A DNA stretch of 64,000 nt from Xiphydria camelus (GCA_963678675.1 OY783195.1:22110283-22174282), one strand, 5' to 3'. Counted from the first letter of the stretch, positions 21,962 to 33,695 are shown. Program-made: numbers and translations. The notes: generated by a model from the letters alone, not told the origin.

Positions 21962-22652
21962 ACGAGCGAGATATGGTATATATTCCGTGTACACTACCTA
22001 TCAGCGGTACCGCAACGTCGACGTTTTATTGCCGCACCGTCAAAATACGCATCGTGTGCACCCGGCCTAAACCATATGCAACTCGCGCGCAACAGACCAT
22101 CGGGACTTAAAATTAATTCTCTTTTACACGGCAACCAAACATACAAACCGACTTCTCTCAGTCACCAAAACGAACGGAACTTTGCATTTCACGACGAAAA
22201 CATCGCGCGTAGCTAGACGCGAGAAAATCTCCGCGCCTACGAAGATACCGCGTAGTCCCGCGCACGGATACGCGTGTGGTCAATCCCCCGCCCTCGAGTT
22301 ATTAAGCGAGCACGCTCTTTGTTAAACCGACGGGTTAACATTATAAATTTATTAGTGAGAAACGGGCGATCAAAAGAAACGCGAAAAATCAAACTGTATC
22401 AAGAGTGAGAAGTATACTGCTCTTGTTTGAACTTAACTGTCAAATACTTAATACTGCAAGAGGAGCATGTTCTCCTCCTATGTCTTAAAAAATGATGTTC
22501 CTGGGACAGCTCTCTGTAGAGTGCTGAAAGAAGGGAGGTAATACTTTTTAACTACTGTATTAAAATTATTATTAACAATTATTCTACATTGAGTCAAGAA
22601 AAATCTAATTATCAAGAAGTGTGAGAAGCATACTGCTCTTTTGAACTTTATC
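21962..22652. other. No gene; contains a short diverged direct repeat
   Basis: A phrase GTGAGAAGTATACTGCTCTT near 22405 recurs as GTGAGAAGCATACTGCTCTT near 22621, immediately left of the TATA-bearing repeat. The rest is unremarkable. Confidence 0.4.
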
Positions 22653-22884
22653 TGTGGCGACCCGTCACGCTACGGCGCGGGTCCGCCGCCAGGTGGCGCC
22701 GACCCTCTCGGCCCTCAACTCCGCGGCTCCCGGCCCACGGCTCTTGGCTTCTCGTTAGTGGTCCGACGACGGGCAAGTTACTATATAAGAGCGCAACTGC
22801 CCGTCTCTCACGAAGGATCACAGAGCGTCTAAGGCAGGAATCGGCCTAGCCGTACTGACACGTCCACAGGCCGACTCCGGGACG
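22653..22884 (+). repeat. TATA-bearing repeat family, copy 2
   Basis: It runs from TGTGGCGACCCGTCACGCTA to GGCCGACTCCGGGACG, with TATATAAGAG in the middle and GAGCGTCTAAGGCAGGAATC after it. It is the longest of the three copies. Possible solo LTR. Confidence 0.7.
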
Positions 22885-23492
22885 AAACGCTCCGCCGATA
22901 TATTGAAACCATTGTTTCGCTTGGATTAGGGTCCTGCAGTACTTTTATTGTTACAATTTTATCGCTTGGTAACATGTGTACTTTGATTTAGTTCTTCGAA
23001 GATTGTTATGATTTCATACACGTCTATGAATTTTTGACCGATTCTTTCTCAATCTAGGTCGTTGTTCTCTTTCGCGTTTCATGCTCCGCGTATTATAGCA
23101 AGCGGATGTGCTTTCAGATATTGACAGGGTTGGCGTTGAGTACCTTAATGCGCCCAAGGGCACGTTCATAAATGAAGGGTGAAACAATTGTCTCCTTTAC
23201 GATCCATCCTCCTTTGTATCCATTGACGATCTTCGTCTGACTGCATCACTACTTTGAATATATTTCCCTTCTTATTTTTTTTTTATATTTTTCGGTAAAC
23301 ATGCCCTTGGGGGTTCCCAGCTAGAGGATCCTGCTTTTCGTCTGAATCGGGCGATGAAGTAGGTAGTGTGGCATTAGATAACCCACTAGAATCTGACGAC
23401 GCATCACTTATGTTATCATGACATTCCTCATCGAAAAAACTTCTTCCAATCTCTGTCATTTTTAATAAAAGGTTATCATCATTCCCCAGCAG
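22885..23492. other. Mostly unassigned; short acidic minus-strand ORF
   Basis: A minus-strand frame at 23283-23537 (84 codons) reads a hydrophobic start followed by an acidic, Ser-rich stretch (ISDASSDSSGLSNATLPTSS). It overlaps the left inverted arm at 23493 and may be part of the same mobile unit. No family recognised. Confidence 0.3.
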
Positions 23493-23870
23493 ATTAATAG
23501 TACAGGCAACGAAGGAAAAATAGCGGAAAAAATTCATGTAAAAGCGAATCTTGGCATAGTTGTAGGGAAAGGTATCAGTAACAATATACTAAAAGTACTG
23601 ATGGGTGGGAGTTGTGCTAAGGGAGGGGGGGGTCTCTAAAGGTCCCCTTTTTCAGTTTTTCGTTAATAACTCGAAAACTACTACCTCTAGCGAAAAAAAG
23701 TTAAATAATAAATTAATCTATATAAAATTCTCTACAAAAAAGATTTTATACACTTTTTCGCTAGGATCTATACTTCAGGAGATATGGAGGGGGAAATATG
23801 AAAAATTAAAAAAAAATCTGTTTTTCCGTTAAAAATGAAATAATTAATGTTCAAGGATGTATCTTAAACA

Positions 23871-24158
23871 CTAATTTTCATCAGAATCTAAATTTTCATC
23901 ATCGTCGATGATGTCTTGGATGGGGGCTCCGTTTGTACATGAGCCGAGGCACACGCCGCAGGTTCCGGAGCAGGTTATCCCTGCTTTGCGGCAACCGCAG
24001 CGTACTCCACACCCAGTCGTGCATCGGCAAAAGATCATGTTCAAAACGGAGTCGGGTACCACAGGGTCTTTCGTGGTAACTGGGTTGAGGATCCCATCTT
24101 CCCCCATGTTCCAGCCCCATTGGGTGGGTGGTAGAGGGTTGCTGAGCCACTGTTGTAT
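23871..24158 (-). CDS. Nuclease-like/CXC protein copy B, last exon (CXC domain)
   Basis: The exon begins after a TTTCTTACAG acceptor and reads IQQWLSNPLPPTQWGWNM..., then a Cys-rich CXC/TSO1-type domain (CRCTTGCGVRCGCRKAGITC and CGVCLGSC), and ends in a short acidic tail DDDENLDSDEN. The Cys pattern matches copy A at 19804. In animals CXC domains bind DNA, so this end probably provides DNA binding. The reading frame is undamaged. Confidence 0.65.
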   Translation of the reverse strand: MQQWLSNPLPPTQWGWNMGEDGILNPVTTKDPVVPDSVLNMIFCRCTTGCGVRCGCRKAGITCSGTCGVCLGSCTNGAPIQDIIDDDENLDSDEN

Positions 24159-24257
24159 CTGTAAGAAAGTAATCAGACCAAGGTAAGTATTTAGCAGAAA
24201 TTGATATTTGTAATTTTAAGAAACCAGTATTTAATAACTATATGTAAATGAGTTTAC
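24159..24257 (-). other. 99 bp intron of copy B
   Basis: Donor CAG|GTAAAC and acceptor TTTCTTACAG| give a phase-0 join ...RVYLQ|IQQW.... The corresponding region of copy A has no intron (YCLQVYHQVAMWCG is continuous), so copy A either lost it or the subfamilies differ. Confidence 0.65.
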
Positions 24258-24773
24258 CTGTAGATATACTCTGAGCGAGTGTTGCTTTGAAGCTCCTCTG
24301 GTGGGAGGAAGAGTGGCCATGTCTGATTTGGGCTTCGTTGACGCTTTCAAAAATGCCGAGTACCGATGTTTGTTCAGGTTATCTTGATGTGCAGGTGCTT
24401 GGTATACAGCCAGAAAAAGCTTCTCGCCAGCCTGTTCAATATCCTCAGGTGATGTTGAAGGATCTGTGAATATTGTTGAGATATCATGGGTGAGGCCAGG
24501 ATTTGCCGTGAAGAGCTTAGCGATTCCCACTTTGCTCTTTCCATGTATCGCCGAGGTGGTATCGCATCCGGAGAAGCTATGGAGAAGGAGGATTGTCTTA
24601 GCAAATGGAAGCTGTTGAAGTTGTCGCACTGAAAACAATTTGGTCTCCGCCTTCCCACGGCCTGGCTTCGTGAAATACATGTTGATAGATGGTGCCAATC
24701 CAATGAGGGGAACTATCAAGTCCACATCCTCCCCAACTATTGCTACAGTTGGATGTACAGCAGCTTTGTCCAA
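24258..24773 (-). CDS. Nuclease-like/CXC protein copy B, upstream exon (5' truncated)
   Basis: The frame reads VAIVGEDVDLIVPLIGLAP (same position as copy A VVGDAIDLLVLL), then LLLHSFSGCDTTSA, a helical middle, then MATLPPTRGASKQHSLRVYLQ at the donor. The GED-x-D acids are kept. The N-terminal nuclease-like part found in copy A (DGG, FDGY, EDAD blocks) is absent: upstream lie GGTAA repeats and a nested TIR element. The 172 codons are intact, but without the start the copy cannot be complete. Confidence 0.6.
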
Positions 24774-24832
24774 CCTACCTTTCGGTGTATTTACCTTACC
24801 TTACCTTAATTACCGGTAATTACCTTTCGGTG

Positions 24833-25199
24833 TGTCGTCCGGTAATCACATTCCGGAAAATGCGCGGAACCGAGGTATTAACGACCTATATTCGCCGAAA
24901 TAAACCTGCGTCACCGATCGAAAGATTAACCCTAGGGTTGCGAGGTATTTGCAATCGTTATCACGATCGGTATCCTAAGCGGTATAAATGAATATTCAAA
25001 ATTCCAACTACCGTTTATCGGAACAGGCTTCAACGACGCATATTATTGTGGTCCCCTCCGCACACAATTCTTCCGTTATATCGTAATTGTCAAGTTAAAA
25101 TCTGCTGTGTGGAGAATATGCTATATGAAGTATTATGAACATAGGTCATTATAATTCGGTCCCGCGCCTTTCCTGGAATATGATTACCGGACGACCCCC
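24833..25199. mobile_element. Nested short TIR element, about 370 bp
   Basis: The left end GTGTCGTCCGGTAATCACAT and the inverted right end GGGTCGTCCGGTAATCATAT continue into TCC...GGAAAATGCGCGGAACCG / TCCAGGAAAGGCGCGGGACCG. Non-coding; interrupts the 5' side of copy B. GGTAATTA occurs on both flanks and may be a target duplication. Confidence 0.6.
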
Positions 25200-25790
25200 C
25201 AGAAGGTAATTAGGATTGTCATTTAGGATTACTTTTGAAGGAATGTTACATGAATCAAAGAGAGAGTTATTCCTAGTTAAAAACTGCCAAGCGCGGCATA
25301 TAGCAGGTTCTTCACATAGCAGGTTTTAACTTGACAACGTCGATATATTACATGACTACACTTATATGCGCTAGAGTCATTAAAACGTGGTCTGAGCAAC
25401 GTTAATTTATCATTAAACCTTGATTTTTAACAGTAAAACAGATTTTTTTTTAATTTTCAATATTTCCCCCTCCATATCTCCTGAAGTATTGATCATAGCG
25501 AAAAAGTGTATAAGACCTTTTTTGTAGAGAATTTTATATAGATTAATTTATTATTTAACTTTTTTTCGCTAGAGGCAGTAGTTTTCGAGTTATTAACGAA
25601 AAACTGAAAAAGGGGACCTTTAGAGACCGGGGGGGGCTCCCTTAGCACAACTCCCACCCATCAGTACTTTTAGTATATTGTTACTGACACCTTCCCCTAC
25701 AACTATGCCAAAATTCGCTTTTACATGAATTTTTTCCGCTATTTGGCCCTTTTTGGTCTTCGTTGCCTGTACTATAAGCCACCTGAATAA

Positions 25791-26189
25791 GTTCGGGCGT
25801 CCCACCCTTTTTCCATCATACAGTTCTCCAATATGTGGCGAAACTTGTCTTCATGTCTGGTTTCTAAGTATTTGAAATCCACACAGCACTCCTACACATA
25901 TTTGCATGGCCCATGGATGGTCACATATGTATATACATTATAAGTTCTTACTAAAAATACTATCAATATGCATTAAACGTTAGAGAAACGTCTGTAAAAA
26001 CTTAATTCTCAGCTTTATAATAATTTATAACGCAATTAAATTACTCACGTTTTCGCTAGCAACAACTTTGTTATACATTTTTTTACATTAAACTCGACAT
26101 AAGGATTTCTCTGCAATGCGTACCATAAAGTTACAGTGGGGATAAAACAAGTAAATATAACAAAACATGATGTGGATAAAAATGATATA
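25791..26189. other. No gene recognised
   Basis: AT-rich unique-looking DNA between the inverted-arm unit and the next MITE. Confidence 0.35.
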
Positions 26190-26467
26190 CCATATGTCCG
26201 CGATCAAACCTACCATAGCAAAATTGCGAGTTTTGCATGAGCACCCCCGTGGGTTTCCTCGTCCAATAGAATCACCGGAGAAGCGTGAATGCGCATGCGT
26301 AGTCATCCGCGAGTGTTGGCGTGTCAGCAAGTTCAGATCGGTTATCGAAATGCCCATGCCCATGCATGGGGTCGAGCACCCCTGCCCGAGGCCCACAAGG
26401 AGATCCACAGAGGTGCTCATGCAAAACTCGCAATTTTGCTATGGGCTAATTGATCGCGGACATACGG
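26190..26467. mobile_element. TIR element, about 280 bp, TA-flanked
   Basis: The ends CCATATGTCCGCGATCAA and CCGTATGTCCGCGATCAA are inverted, followed by ATAGCAAAATTGCGAGTTTT on both sides, and TA flanks both ends. The middle (26261-26351) is the same sequence as 21638-21744. Confidence 0.75.
26261..26351 (+). repeat. Dispersed repeat, copy 2
   Basis: Near-identical to 21638-21744. Here it forms the loop of the TIR element at 26190-26467, whereas the first copy lies outside any such arms. Confidence 0.7.
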
Positions 26468-27290
26468 TACATTTGGAGTAACACTCAAATGTCGGAGTAC
26501 ATTGAGACTAATAATTACTCATACAGAAGAAATTTTTTTGCAAACTAACAATTGTTATCTCCAAGGGTAAAAAATCGTAAGCCAACGCAAATATGTATTA
26601 AAGTTCGTACGGTTCTTTAGTGAAGGAAGAAATTTCTTATCACATGAATTTTTCTTGGAATTATAAATATGTTGGTAAAAAAATTTTTGGTTGAAAAGTA
26701 ATTAATTTAACGAGTAAATAATTATTTCTCTCGATATATTACTGGAGTCAAATTTTACTGAAAATTTGAATATATGGACGGTTCTTATGAAATGAAACAA
26801 TAATTAAAATTAATAAGAAGCGCTGGTAGCTGCAGCGAAAAAGACTAGCTCGTAAGTTAATAAGTTGCATATTCAAGTTCCGTCGAACTCGAATTTTTGT
26901 TTCTCTAATAAAATATTAATTATAACCGCGAATTGGGGGTACCAATTTATACCTAATTCCAGGGTTTATTTGGGGATATTTTTGGGGGTACCTATTTCTC
27001 AGGGTTTACCCCCAATTTTAGGGTGTTTTTTTTTCGTAAGGGTCGTTAATATGTGTCGGATTTTTAGGGTTTTATACTGCAACGAACAGTAAAAACTACG
27101 CTACCTATGTCTGTTAAAAAGTACAATGTTTCACCTTGAGGAGCCTTGTTATTGGGATTCACTGTAAAAATTACTAATCCTTTCCCTTCGTGTACCTACC
27201 CTCAAACATTTTCCATTCACCAGAACATCAATTTTAATAACAAAGAAAAAAGTTTAAAATATTTATTATGAAGCTCAACGCCAACGCGTA
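26468..27290. other. AT-rich DNA with a few GGGGGTACC phrases
   Basis: Between 26934 and 27030 a phrase like GGGGGTACC...AGGGTTTA recurs two or three times with decay. It may be a fragment of a motif-rich repeat. No coding frame was recognised. Confidence 0.35.
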
Positions 27291-29150
27291 AACATCACGA
27301 GGCGCGTCGCGGTGGGCATAATAAAAGTGTACGCTACCTGTATGTCTTGTAGGGTACTAGTTTCCCGCAGCGCAGTCTTCTTTATGTAAAAGATATATTT
27401 TACTCCCCACGAGGCCAGCCGTCGTTTTGATTTCGTATCTCAGCGCTAAAAGCGCAGCGTTCGTTTGTATATACTCGCCCTCCCGGCGCGTTTCGCTCGG
27501 AAGGTGATGACTAGATAGTTGACAAAGTACGGACTCGGAGCGTCGTAAAATTTGCGTTTTATTCGAAACGGTTTGTTGACTCGCGCGAGTCGGACGGATC
27601 GTTTCAACATACATAGTACGAGAGATCCACGTGACGGAACGTGACGATGTAAAAACTTAACTTGCTCCGTCCACTGCAGCCGTAGCCGTTCCATTCATTT
27701 GGACGTGAAGCGGCACCCTGTGCCGTCAGCTCCACGGTAATCAACTGCGAGTGAGATGTCAATCGTCCGGGGGCCGCTCGCCATACGCGAATCTTCTCTA
27801 GACCAGTATTTGTACGTTTACGGCTATCGTTACTATGTAGCGCGTAAGAGAGTCGCGCAGAAAGGAAGAGCGTGCTCGGCTCTAATTTAATAACGCGCTG
27901 AGAGCGAATCCGGCGAGTAAAAGTGCCGCTGATTACAGTGTCCACTGCACCGCCGAAATGTGGATCCCACTTCGTAACGTCGAATTACACATACAGGAGG
28001 CAATATTGTACGAAAGGCAAATCGTCATGGGCGTTGCTATATTCACGTGGTCATAAGAGACGAATAGCCCCGACACTCCCAACTGGTAGATTTAGACGTT
28101 CTCTTCTGTTTGGCAAAAGTTAAAATATTCGTCCAACTTTAACTTGGGTTTTCTGGATTATTTCGAAGGAAACGTACGTGATTTTCGAGTAGCGAACACA
28201 TGCACGGAGAGGAATATTATTTTTGTACTTCTCTACTGAAAAATTTGAGGCTCCACTTTTTTCCTTAAATGGGTTTTCTATTCTTTCGGTTCGCCGTATA
28301 CTTTTATAGCAAATAAGCGCATCTATACTTTGATATTTCTGTCCTTCCATTCGAAACGGTATTGTATAGTGATACAGAAATCGCTTTGACAAGGAAAAAT
28401 CGCTGGACCCAAAAGACCTGGATCGCTGGAAAAAGAAATTCGTGCAGCGAACCTTCTCCCCTACTTCCCACTCTCTCTCCTCTCCTGTTCGCTTGCTCAT
28501 TCTTTTGCAAATATGATATATGTGGCTTTAAATTAGAACCGATTAGAAGCATTAACTTCCTGCTGCGTGCCCCGCGTGCCAGCGAACGTTGCGAAGTGTG
28601 ATGGGACGATTTACAGAGCGAGAAGAGACGATCGCAACACGTGCGTGCTCCGTTGCCCAGTTTCGCTCCAGATACATCGGCGCTTTTCTCCAACCCCTCG
28701 CGTCCACGCCCCCCATGGGCATCGCTGCGTGGCGTTATTGTTCATACGCGGTGAGCAGCCCCCGCCAAACACATCAAAGCTTCGTGTGTGTTCCGACCGC
28801 GCGACTCCCACGTTCGTGATGCGCGTATACGAGCGTTTCGCTTTGCCTTGGCAGTGAAATCGAGATGAGGGACTCCTCCGCGAGTCATCCTCTCAACTCC
28901 TTCCGCCGCTTGTCATTTACGACTGCTATACCGGTGCCGGATAGCAGGTTTCGCGCGGAACACTGTCCGCTGCACCAAACGCTCCAACGTCACGTGCAAT
29001 TAAACGTCGACGAACATTCACGAGTAGCTTTAATGACCGGAGAACGTAGGTGGCTGCATATTCGAATAAATGTCTATAGACATGTGTATGTATATAGGTA
29101 CGTATTACACGTACATATATATACTCGAAGGTATAAAAAATAACGGAGCT
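27290..29150. promoter_or_regulatory. CpG-rich island, no identifiable gene
   Basis: GC- and CpG-rich, with many overlapping open frames on both strands (up to 129 codons at 28304-28693). None contains a recognisable domain. Possibly a promoter with 5' untranslated exons or a conserved non-coding block. Confidence 0.3.
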
Positions 29151-29489
29151 TTCTCCTTACTTGAATCTCGATACGCGATAACGTTACAGAGTACTTTCGG
29201 TGTCACGGATTCTCTCATTGGTGACTTTTTAAAACGTCATTTTTAAATGTAATAGCTAATGAACAATAAATGCTTATACTTTCATTAACCAGGGCAAACA
29301 CTGCCGTAGCTAATGAGAGCGTGAGAATTAATTGCTGATTGGCTAATACGTTTAAAAATGACACTTTAAAAAATTAGCAGTGACAGAATCCGTCGTGACG
29401 CTTGGAGTACATGCTGCAGTTATTTTGGATACACATATTTTAAGTAGAGGAGAATATTGAGAATTTGTGAACTGTCTCTTACCTGTATA
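29151..29489. other. Unassigned, with an inverted phrase
   Basis: A sequence around 29210-29260 (GGTGACTTTTTAAAACGTCATTTTTAAA) is roughly inverted at 29345-29385 (TTTAAAAATGACACTTTAAA...). It may be a small decayed hairpin element. Confidence 0.35.
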
Positions 29490-30324
29490 ACCCTTCGTTG
29501 CTCACGTGGGGTGTAGGCTACACTCCATCCTCCTTTTTTTGAATGCCATGCCTAGTTTTTTTTTCGAGGTTAGCACTTTCAGTAACGTAAAATGAGGTGA
29601 AATTGTGCCGCCTGTGGTGAGAATGCGCCGCAAGGATTTTCTACATATCTTTGAATTTGGCGGCTCGAACTTAGTATTGTCAGATGTACCGGCATTTACT
29701 TAATTAGTAGTTAATTGGTAAATGCCGGTACATCTGGCAATATTAAGTTCAAGCCACCAAATTCAAAGATATGTATAAAATCCTAGCGGAACATTCTCAC
29801 CACAGGCGGCATAATTTCACCTTATTTTACGGTACCTTTCGGGAACATTTCATTCAAGAATTTGGCACCAAAAGCGCAAGACAAAACCGATTTATCTCTC
29901 CGAGAGAGCGCGGCAAAGAGTTAAAAAGTGATATTTAACAATCTGTAATTAATTTAATATTTAATATTTTTTTATAAAATTTGTTTCAATTTGTTAATTT
30001 GTCCTTCATTAATAAAACGAGAGTATGATAACTATCCTCAGTCTCTTTTTTATACTATTTTTATAAAAATCGGCAGGGAGATCTGAGCATCTGAAAACCG
30101 AGACCTCATGTACCGAGACTTCGAGTTTTGCTTTCCATTAGAAAATTACGAAATTAATTTTGTTTAATGTTGAGATTATTAGGCAATATCTCAAGCTTTA
30201 AAATAAAAAAAAGTATTAAAAAATTTCAATTTTTCACTAAGAAAACTTTAATTTTTATTGGGGTGTATGGTACACCCCAGGTGATCCCTTTCATGTTTCA
30301 AAAACCCACGTGAGTAACGAAGGT
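29490..30324. mobile_element. TIR element family with CCCTTCGTT ends, copy 1 (contains a nested MITE)
   Basis: The left end ACCCTTCGTTGCTCACGTGG and the inverted right end ACCTTCGTTACTCACGTGGG match each other and the element at 50100-50691, which lies in the opposite orientation. Shared internal text includes TTTGGCACCAAAAGCGCAAG and CTCATGTACCGAGACT. It is interrupted by the hairpin at 29585-29832. No transposase is present. Confidence 0.8.
29585..29832. mobile_element. Hairpin MITE, 248 bp, inserted at TA
   Basis: Arms of about 115 bp begin ACGTAAAATGAGGTGAAATT and CCGTAAAATAAGGTGAAATT, meeting at a short loop near 29705. TA flanks both sides. The related element at 50100-50691 has a single TA at the equivalent site (CTTTCAGTACTTTTCG), which is the empty site. 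Confidence 0.88.
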
Positions 30325-32859
30325 ATCAGAAAGCCAGTCATTAAAATAGGGCCAGTACTTGGCCAATCTATAGTTACCAATCATAGGCTACGAACTGGCC
30401 ACCTAGAGAGTCGGACCATCTCCGGTGGATTTTCGGGCACCCATTATTTTTTTTTTATAAAATAATGGGAATCGGTAATCGGCTGTACTTGATCCTATAA
30501 TTATTAACCAATAGTGCATCAGGATATCACTTTGGCCGAAGGAATGAACGGTTGCCAATCTTCCACCATTAAAAAGGACCATATTTAAATACCTAACTTA
30601 GATATCACATGTTACATGTTTTGACAATTTTTTGTTCTGCTCTTCACATATTTTATTAAAAACCATTATTTTGAGCTAATTCAATATTACGAATTTATTA
30701 TCGTGTTATTGCTCGGGCAAATTCATATTATGTGAATGGTAGATTTCCATACCATTTTTGGCTGAATGTTGTACCTAATATTTACCATGGTTGAGCTAAT
30801 ATATTGTACGTTGCCATGCCTGGCCGTTTATCGACTTTCAATATTGGTTCAAAATTATCATCCCAGTGCTTGTCCGTTATTGAACCAGTCATGGCTGCCA
30901 TTATCACGCCATTGCAGATCGTATGGCAGCCTACAATAGTCTAGCGTTGGGCCAGTTAAAGATTCCTATATCGACTGATCCAACGAAGACTGTAGTGCCG
31001 AACTCATTTTTTGTACTTTTGAGATACGATAGTTTCCGACGGAAGATGTTCATAAATCGGAAATACTATTAAACGTACATGATAATGTTAGTTGCCTACA
31101 TTACTATTTTGTGAGATACTCTTTTCTGGGGAAGATATCATTATGTTTTACTGTTCTATACTTGTATTATAATTCAAAAAGTACAAAATTTGAGTTATTA
31201 CAGTCTTACAGTTACATGAGTAATTACAATCGTACATCTAACCAATGAAAAGTAATGCTTGAAATATGATGCTTGAACTGGACCTTGGTCAACGAGACAT
31301 ATTATTATGGGGATCTAATTTAGGTAATTACATATATTACTTACCATATTCTATTTACAGAGAAGTGATGAATAAAGTATTATTTAAAAGTCCCCAAATA
31401 TGAAATATCATTTTCCTTATCTAAATGGCAAATATAATTTATCTTTGCGTTAATTATTACCAAATTTTTCCAACGTCTCCCGGGAGAAAAATTATTCTAT
31501 TGCAATCGTATTCAGCAGTTTTCACACCACGATATTCAACGCCATCTAAGAAGTATTTTCGTTATAAGTTGTATTGGCACTGATGGTGCAACAGGGAATT
31601 TTATTATATTTTGATAAGTAAAGATTTCGTTCGTGATACAGTCAGAACAATAGGCAAACATCTATGCGATTAAAATATGAGAAGACATAAGCCTGGCCTG
31701 GTGAATTGACTGTCAATATACTACGATATGCCAATGGGATGCACATGGGAAGGAATAAAATTTTATTTATAACCTCGAATTTCGTGATTTTTCAGGGTGT
31801 TTTGTACGCCATAATATACAGCAAGGTTGCCTTAAGGGGTTAGGGGTAGTCAGCGGCGCCGAAAAATGGGTATTTTCAAGAATTTAAAAAATCAATATTT
31901 AAATGCATTTTATGAAATTAGAAATACTACGTTAATGTACATAGTTTAAACATAATATGCTGAAAATTTGAAAAAGTAAAGTTTAATATAACGGCAGTTC
32001 TCGACATGTTTATTGGACCCCGTCCGACGATTCGTGTTTTGCGGTGGCCATCATAGATTATAACTGGATCATCTGAAATTAATCAGATAAAGAAAAATCA
32101 TTAGTTTAATAAATAATCTTTTGCCTAACCGAAGCTTTTTTTTTAACAGAAGCAAAATGGCAGCATCTGAAAGTTGATTTTCAATTTTTCGAGGAAAGAA
32201 ACACTCGTTCTTACTGTTTATAAAAAATAGTAGTTTTCAGCAGAAAAAGAAATCCTTCGATTAATCATGAGTTTTTTATGTCTACAACAATCTGTACAAA
32301 TTGTATTCAAATCTGTCGATTGGTTTTTTAATGAGAGTGGCCACCGACTTTGAAAACACAGTCTCGAGAAAAATGCGTTTAAAGTTTTACACTCGCTTTA
32401 TGTATGGACATATTATGTATGTATTTAATAACTTCCATTTTGAATCGTCTACTCCTGGGCCATATAACAGCTCTTCTGCCTAGCAGACTAATTTTAAAAA
32501 TTAACGACTGACTAATATATAATAAGTTTTAATATAAAATAACTAGTGATGCGCCGCGGCCGAGGCCGCGATTCGTGGCCGTGTCAATTACGGCTAAGGA
32601 ATCGAAAGTATTCAAAATACGTTTAGCCTACTTATTCTTATTTTAATTTATAATAAGCATTTTTCCATGCTGCACCACGTGGAGGTAGCATTTAATGCAG
32701 CCTATGGCCGTTTGCCTTTTTAAGCTTTATTTTTTTACTTGTTTGTGACCATGGCTTTTTCTCAGAAAATCATGTTCCTTCTGAACCTTCACAACAGTAT
32801 TTGTTTTAATAAGATATTTTTAACTTTATGATATCTTCTCTTGACATAGCAAAGGCCAA
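30325..32859. other. Largely unassigned AT-rich DNA
   Basis: At about 30350-30955, words such as GGCCAGT, TTGGCCAAT and TGGCCG recur, with weak inverted ends (TTGGCCAATCTATAG and CTGGCCCAACGCTAGAC). This may be a decayed motif-rich element. A GC-rich palindromic patch GCCGCGGCCGAGGCCGCG lies near 32553. No gene was recognised. Confidence 0.35.
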
Positions 32860-33212
32860 TTTTATTCAAACTTATGCCTGTTTTTTAATACATTCCGTGA
32901 TTATAAGATCGTCTTTTGAAGTGAATGATTGGTAATGCAATCATTTTTCAATTCTATCATTTCATATTTTTCATTCTTTGAACCATTACCAATTTAAAAA
33001 AATATCTTTCTAACATTTTTTAAAATTATGATCCACACGCTTATTCTCAGTTAGTTCAATAACTTTTAATTCCTTACATAAATTACATTATTTAATTCTT
33101 AATGCCATTATTTCATTAGCGTGAAATACATTTTTTAAAAATTTTTTAAACTGATAAAATCTCCTCAAATCAAAATTATTTTGTCGCCAAACGGATTATA
33201 ATTACACATACC
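32860..33212 (-). pseudogene. Second, partial Helitron helicase fragment
   Basis: This stretch repeats the text of 33760-34130 at clearly lower identity (shared: CGCTTATTCTCAGTTAGTT, GCCATTATTTCATTAGCGTG, CCAAACGGATTA). It is a mid-helicase segment placed next to the C-terminal segment at 33213-33396, an order that a single intact Helitron would not have. It is a decayed second copy or an internal duplication. Confidence 0.65.
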
Positions 33213-33396
33213 TCACAGCAGTATTTCTTTCCATGCAATATTTTTAACTTTACTATTTTCCCTACTTTTTGAAAGCAATACTTTAATGCATTTCCATGAT
33301 GATGTCCTTGATAATGCTACGTATAGTTGTCCGTGACTAAACACTTCATTTCTCAGATCAATACCAGGTCCACACACACACAATGCTGGTATATAT
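33213..33396 (-). pseudogene. Helitron helicase, C-terminal end
   Basis: Contains [19 protein letters not shown], the family-typical last helicase motif ([12 protein letters not shown]), and ends [10 protein letters not shown]. It is cut off from the rest of the helicase by the MITE at 33397-33692. Confidence 0.8.
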
Positions 33397-33695
33397 TTTT
33401 TGTCACTCAGTGTCAAAAACCTCGGTTTTTCGATCGTCCTCGACGCTTGTGAAATCGTATTTCACACACTAAAGCTGTTCAGTGTGTAAACAACCTGCGC
33501 AGTGCGTGAAAGTACATGCGCAGTGCGTGAACAGTTTTTTCTTCACTGGCGCCCACGCTCCAACCTCGGTTTTAACACTGGTGACAAAAAGTCAAATTCG
33601 ATATTCGTTTGTTTCGCGCCATTTTTAACTCGTGCGGCAAACTTCACACTCGTTAAACACATGCGCTTCACGCACTCGTATCGAAAATAACTATT
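33397..33695. mobile_element. Two-hairpin MITE family, copy 1 (inside Helitron)
   Basis: Starts TTTTTGTCACTCAGTGTCAA and contains an inverted relative ACACTGGTGACAAAAAG in the middle. A second half holds CTCGTGCGGCAAACTTCACA and ends TATCGAAAATAACTAT. Two CTGCGCAGTGCGTGAA-type words sit in the first half. Related copy at 62423-62701. Confidence 0.75.

Larger units (their letters stand above)
23493..25790. mobile_element. Inverted-arm unit carrying nuclease-like/CXC copy B
   Basis: Arms of about 350 bp (23493-23842 and 25437-25790) are inverted copies at high identity, sharing for example TACTAAAAGTACTGATGGGT and GTTAATAACTCGAAAACTAC. Between them are the spliced 3' part of a nuclease-like/CXC gene and a nested short TIR element. 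The arms lie just past the gene's stop codon, so each looks like the same 3' flank facing outward. This may be a TIR element or two copies in opposite orientation with one body deleted. Confidence 0.55.

Noticed and set aside
28304..28693. 129- and 126-codon minus frames in the 27.3-29.1 kb island
   Set aside because: Overlapping frames with no domain; neither can be preferred.
32548..32585. GC-rich palindrome GCCGCGGCCGAGGCCGCG
   Set aside because: Isolated and short; no flanking structure to give it a meaning.
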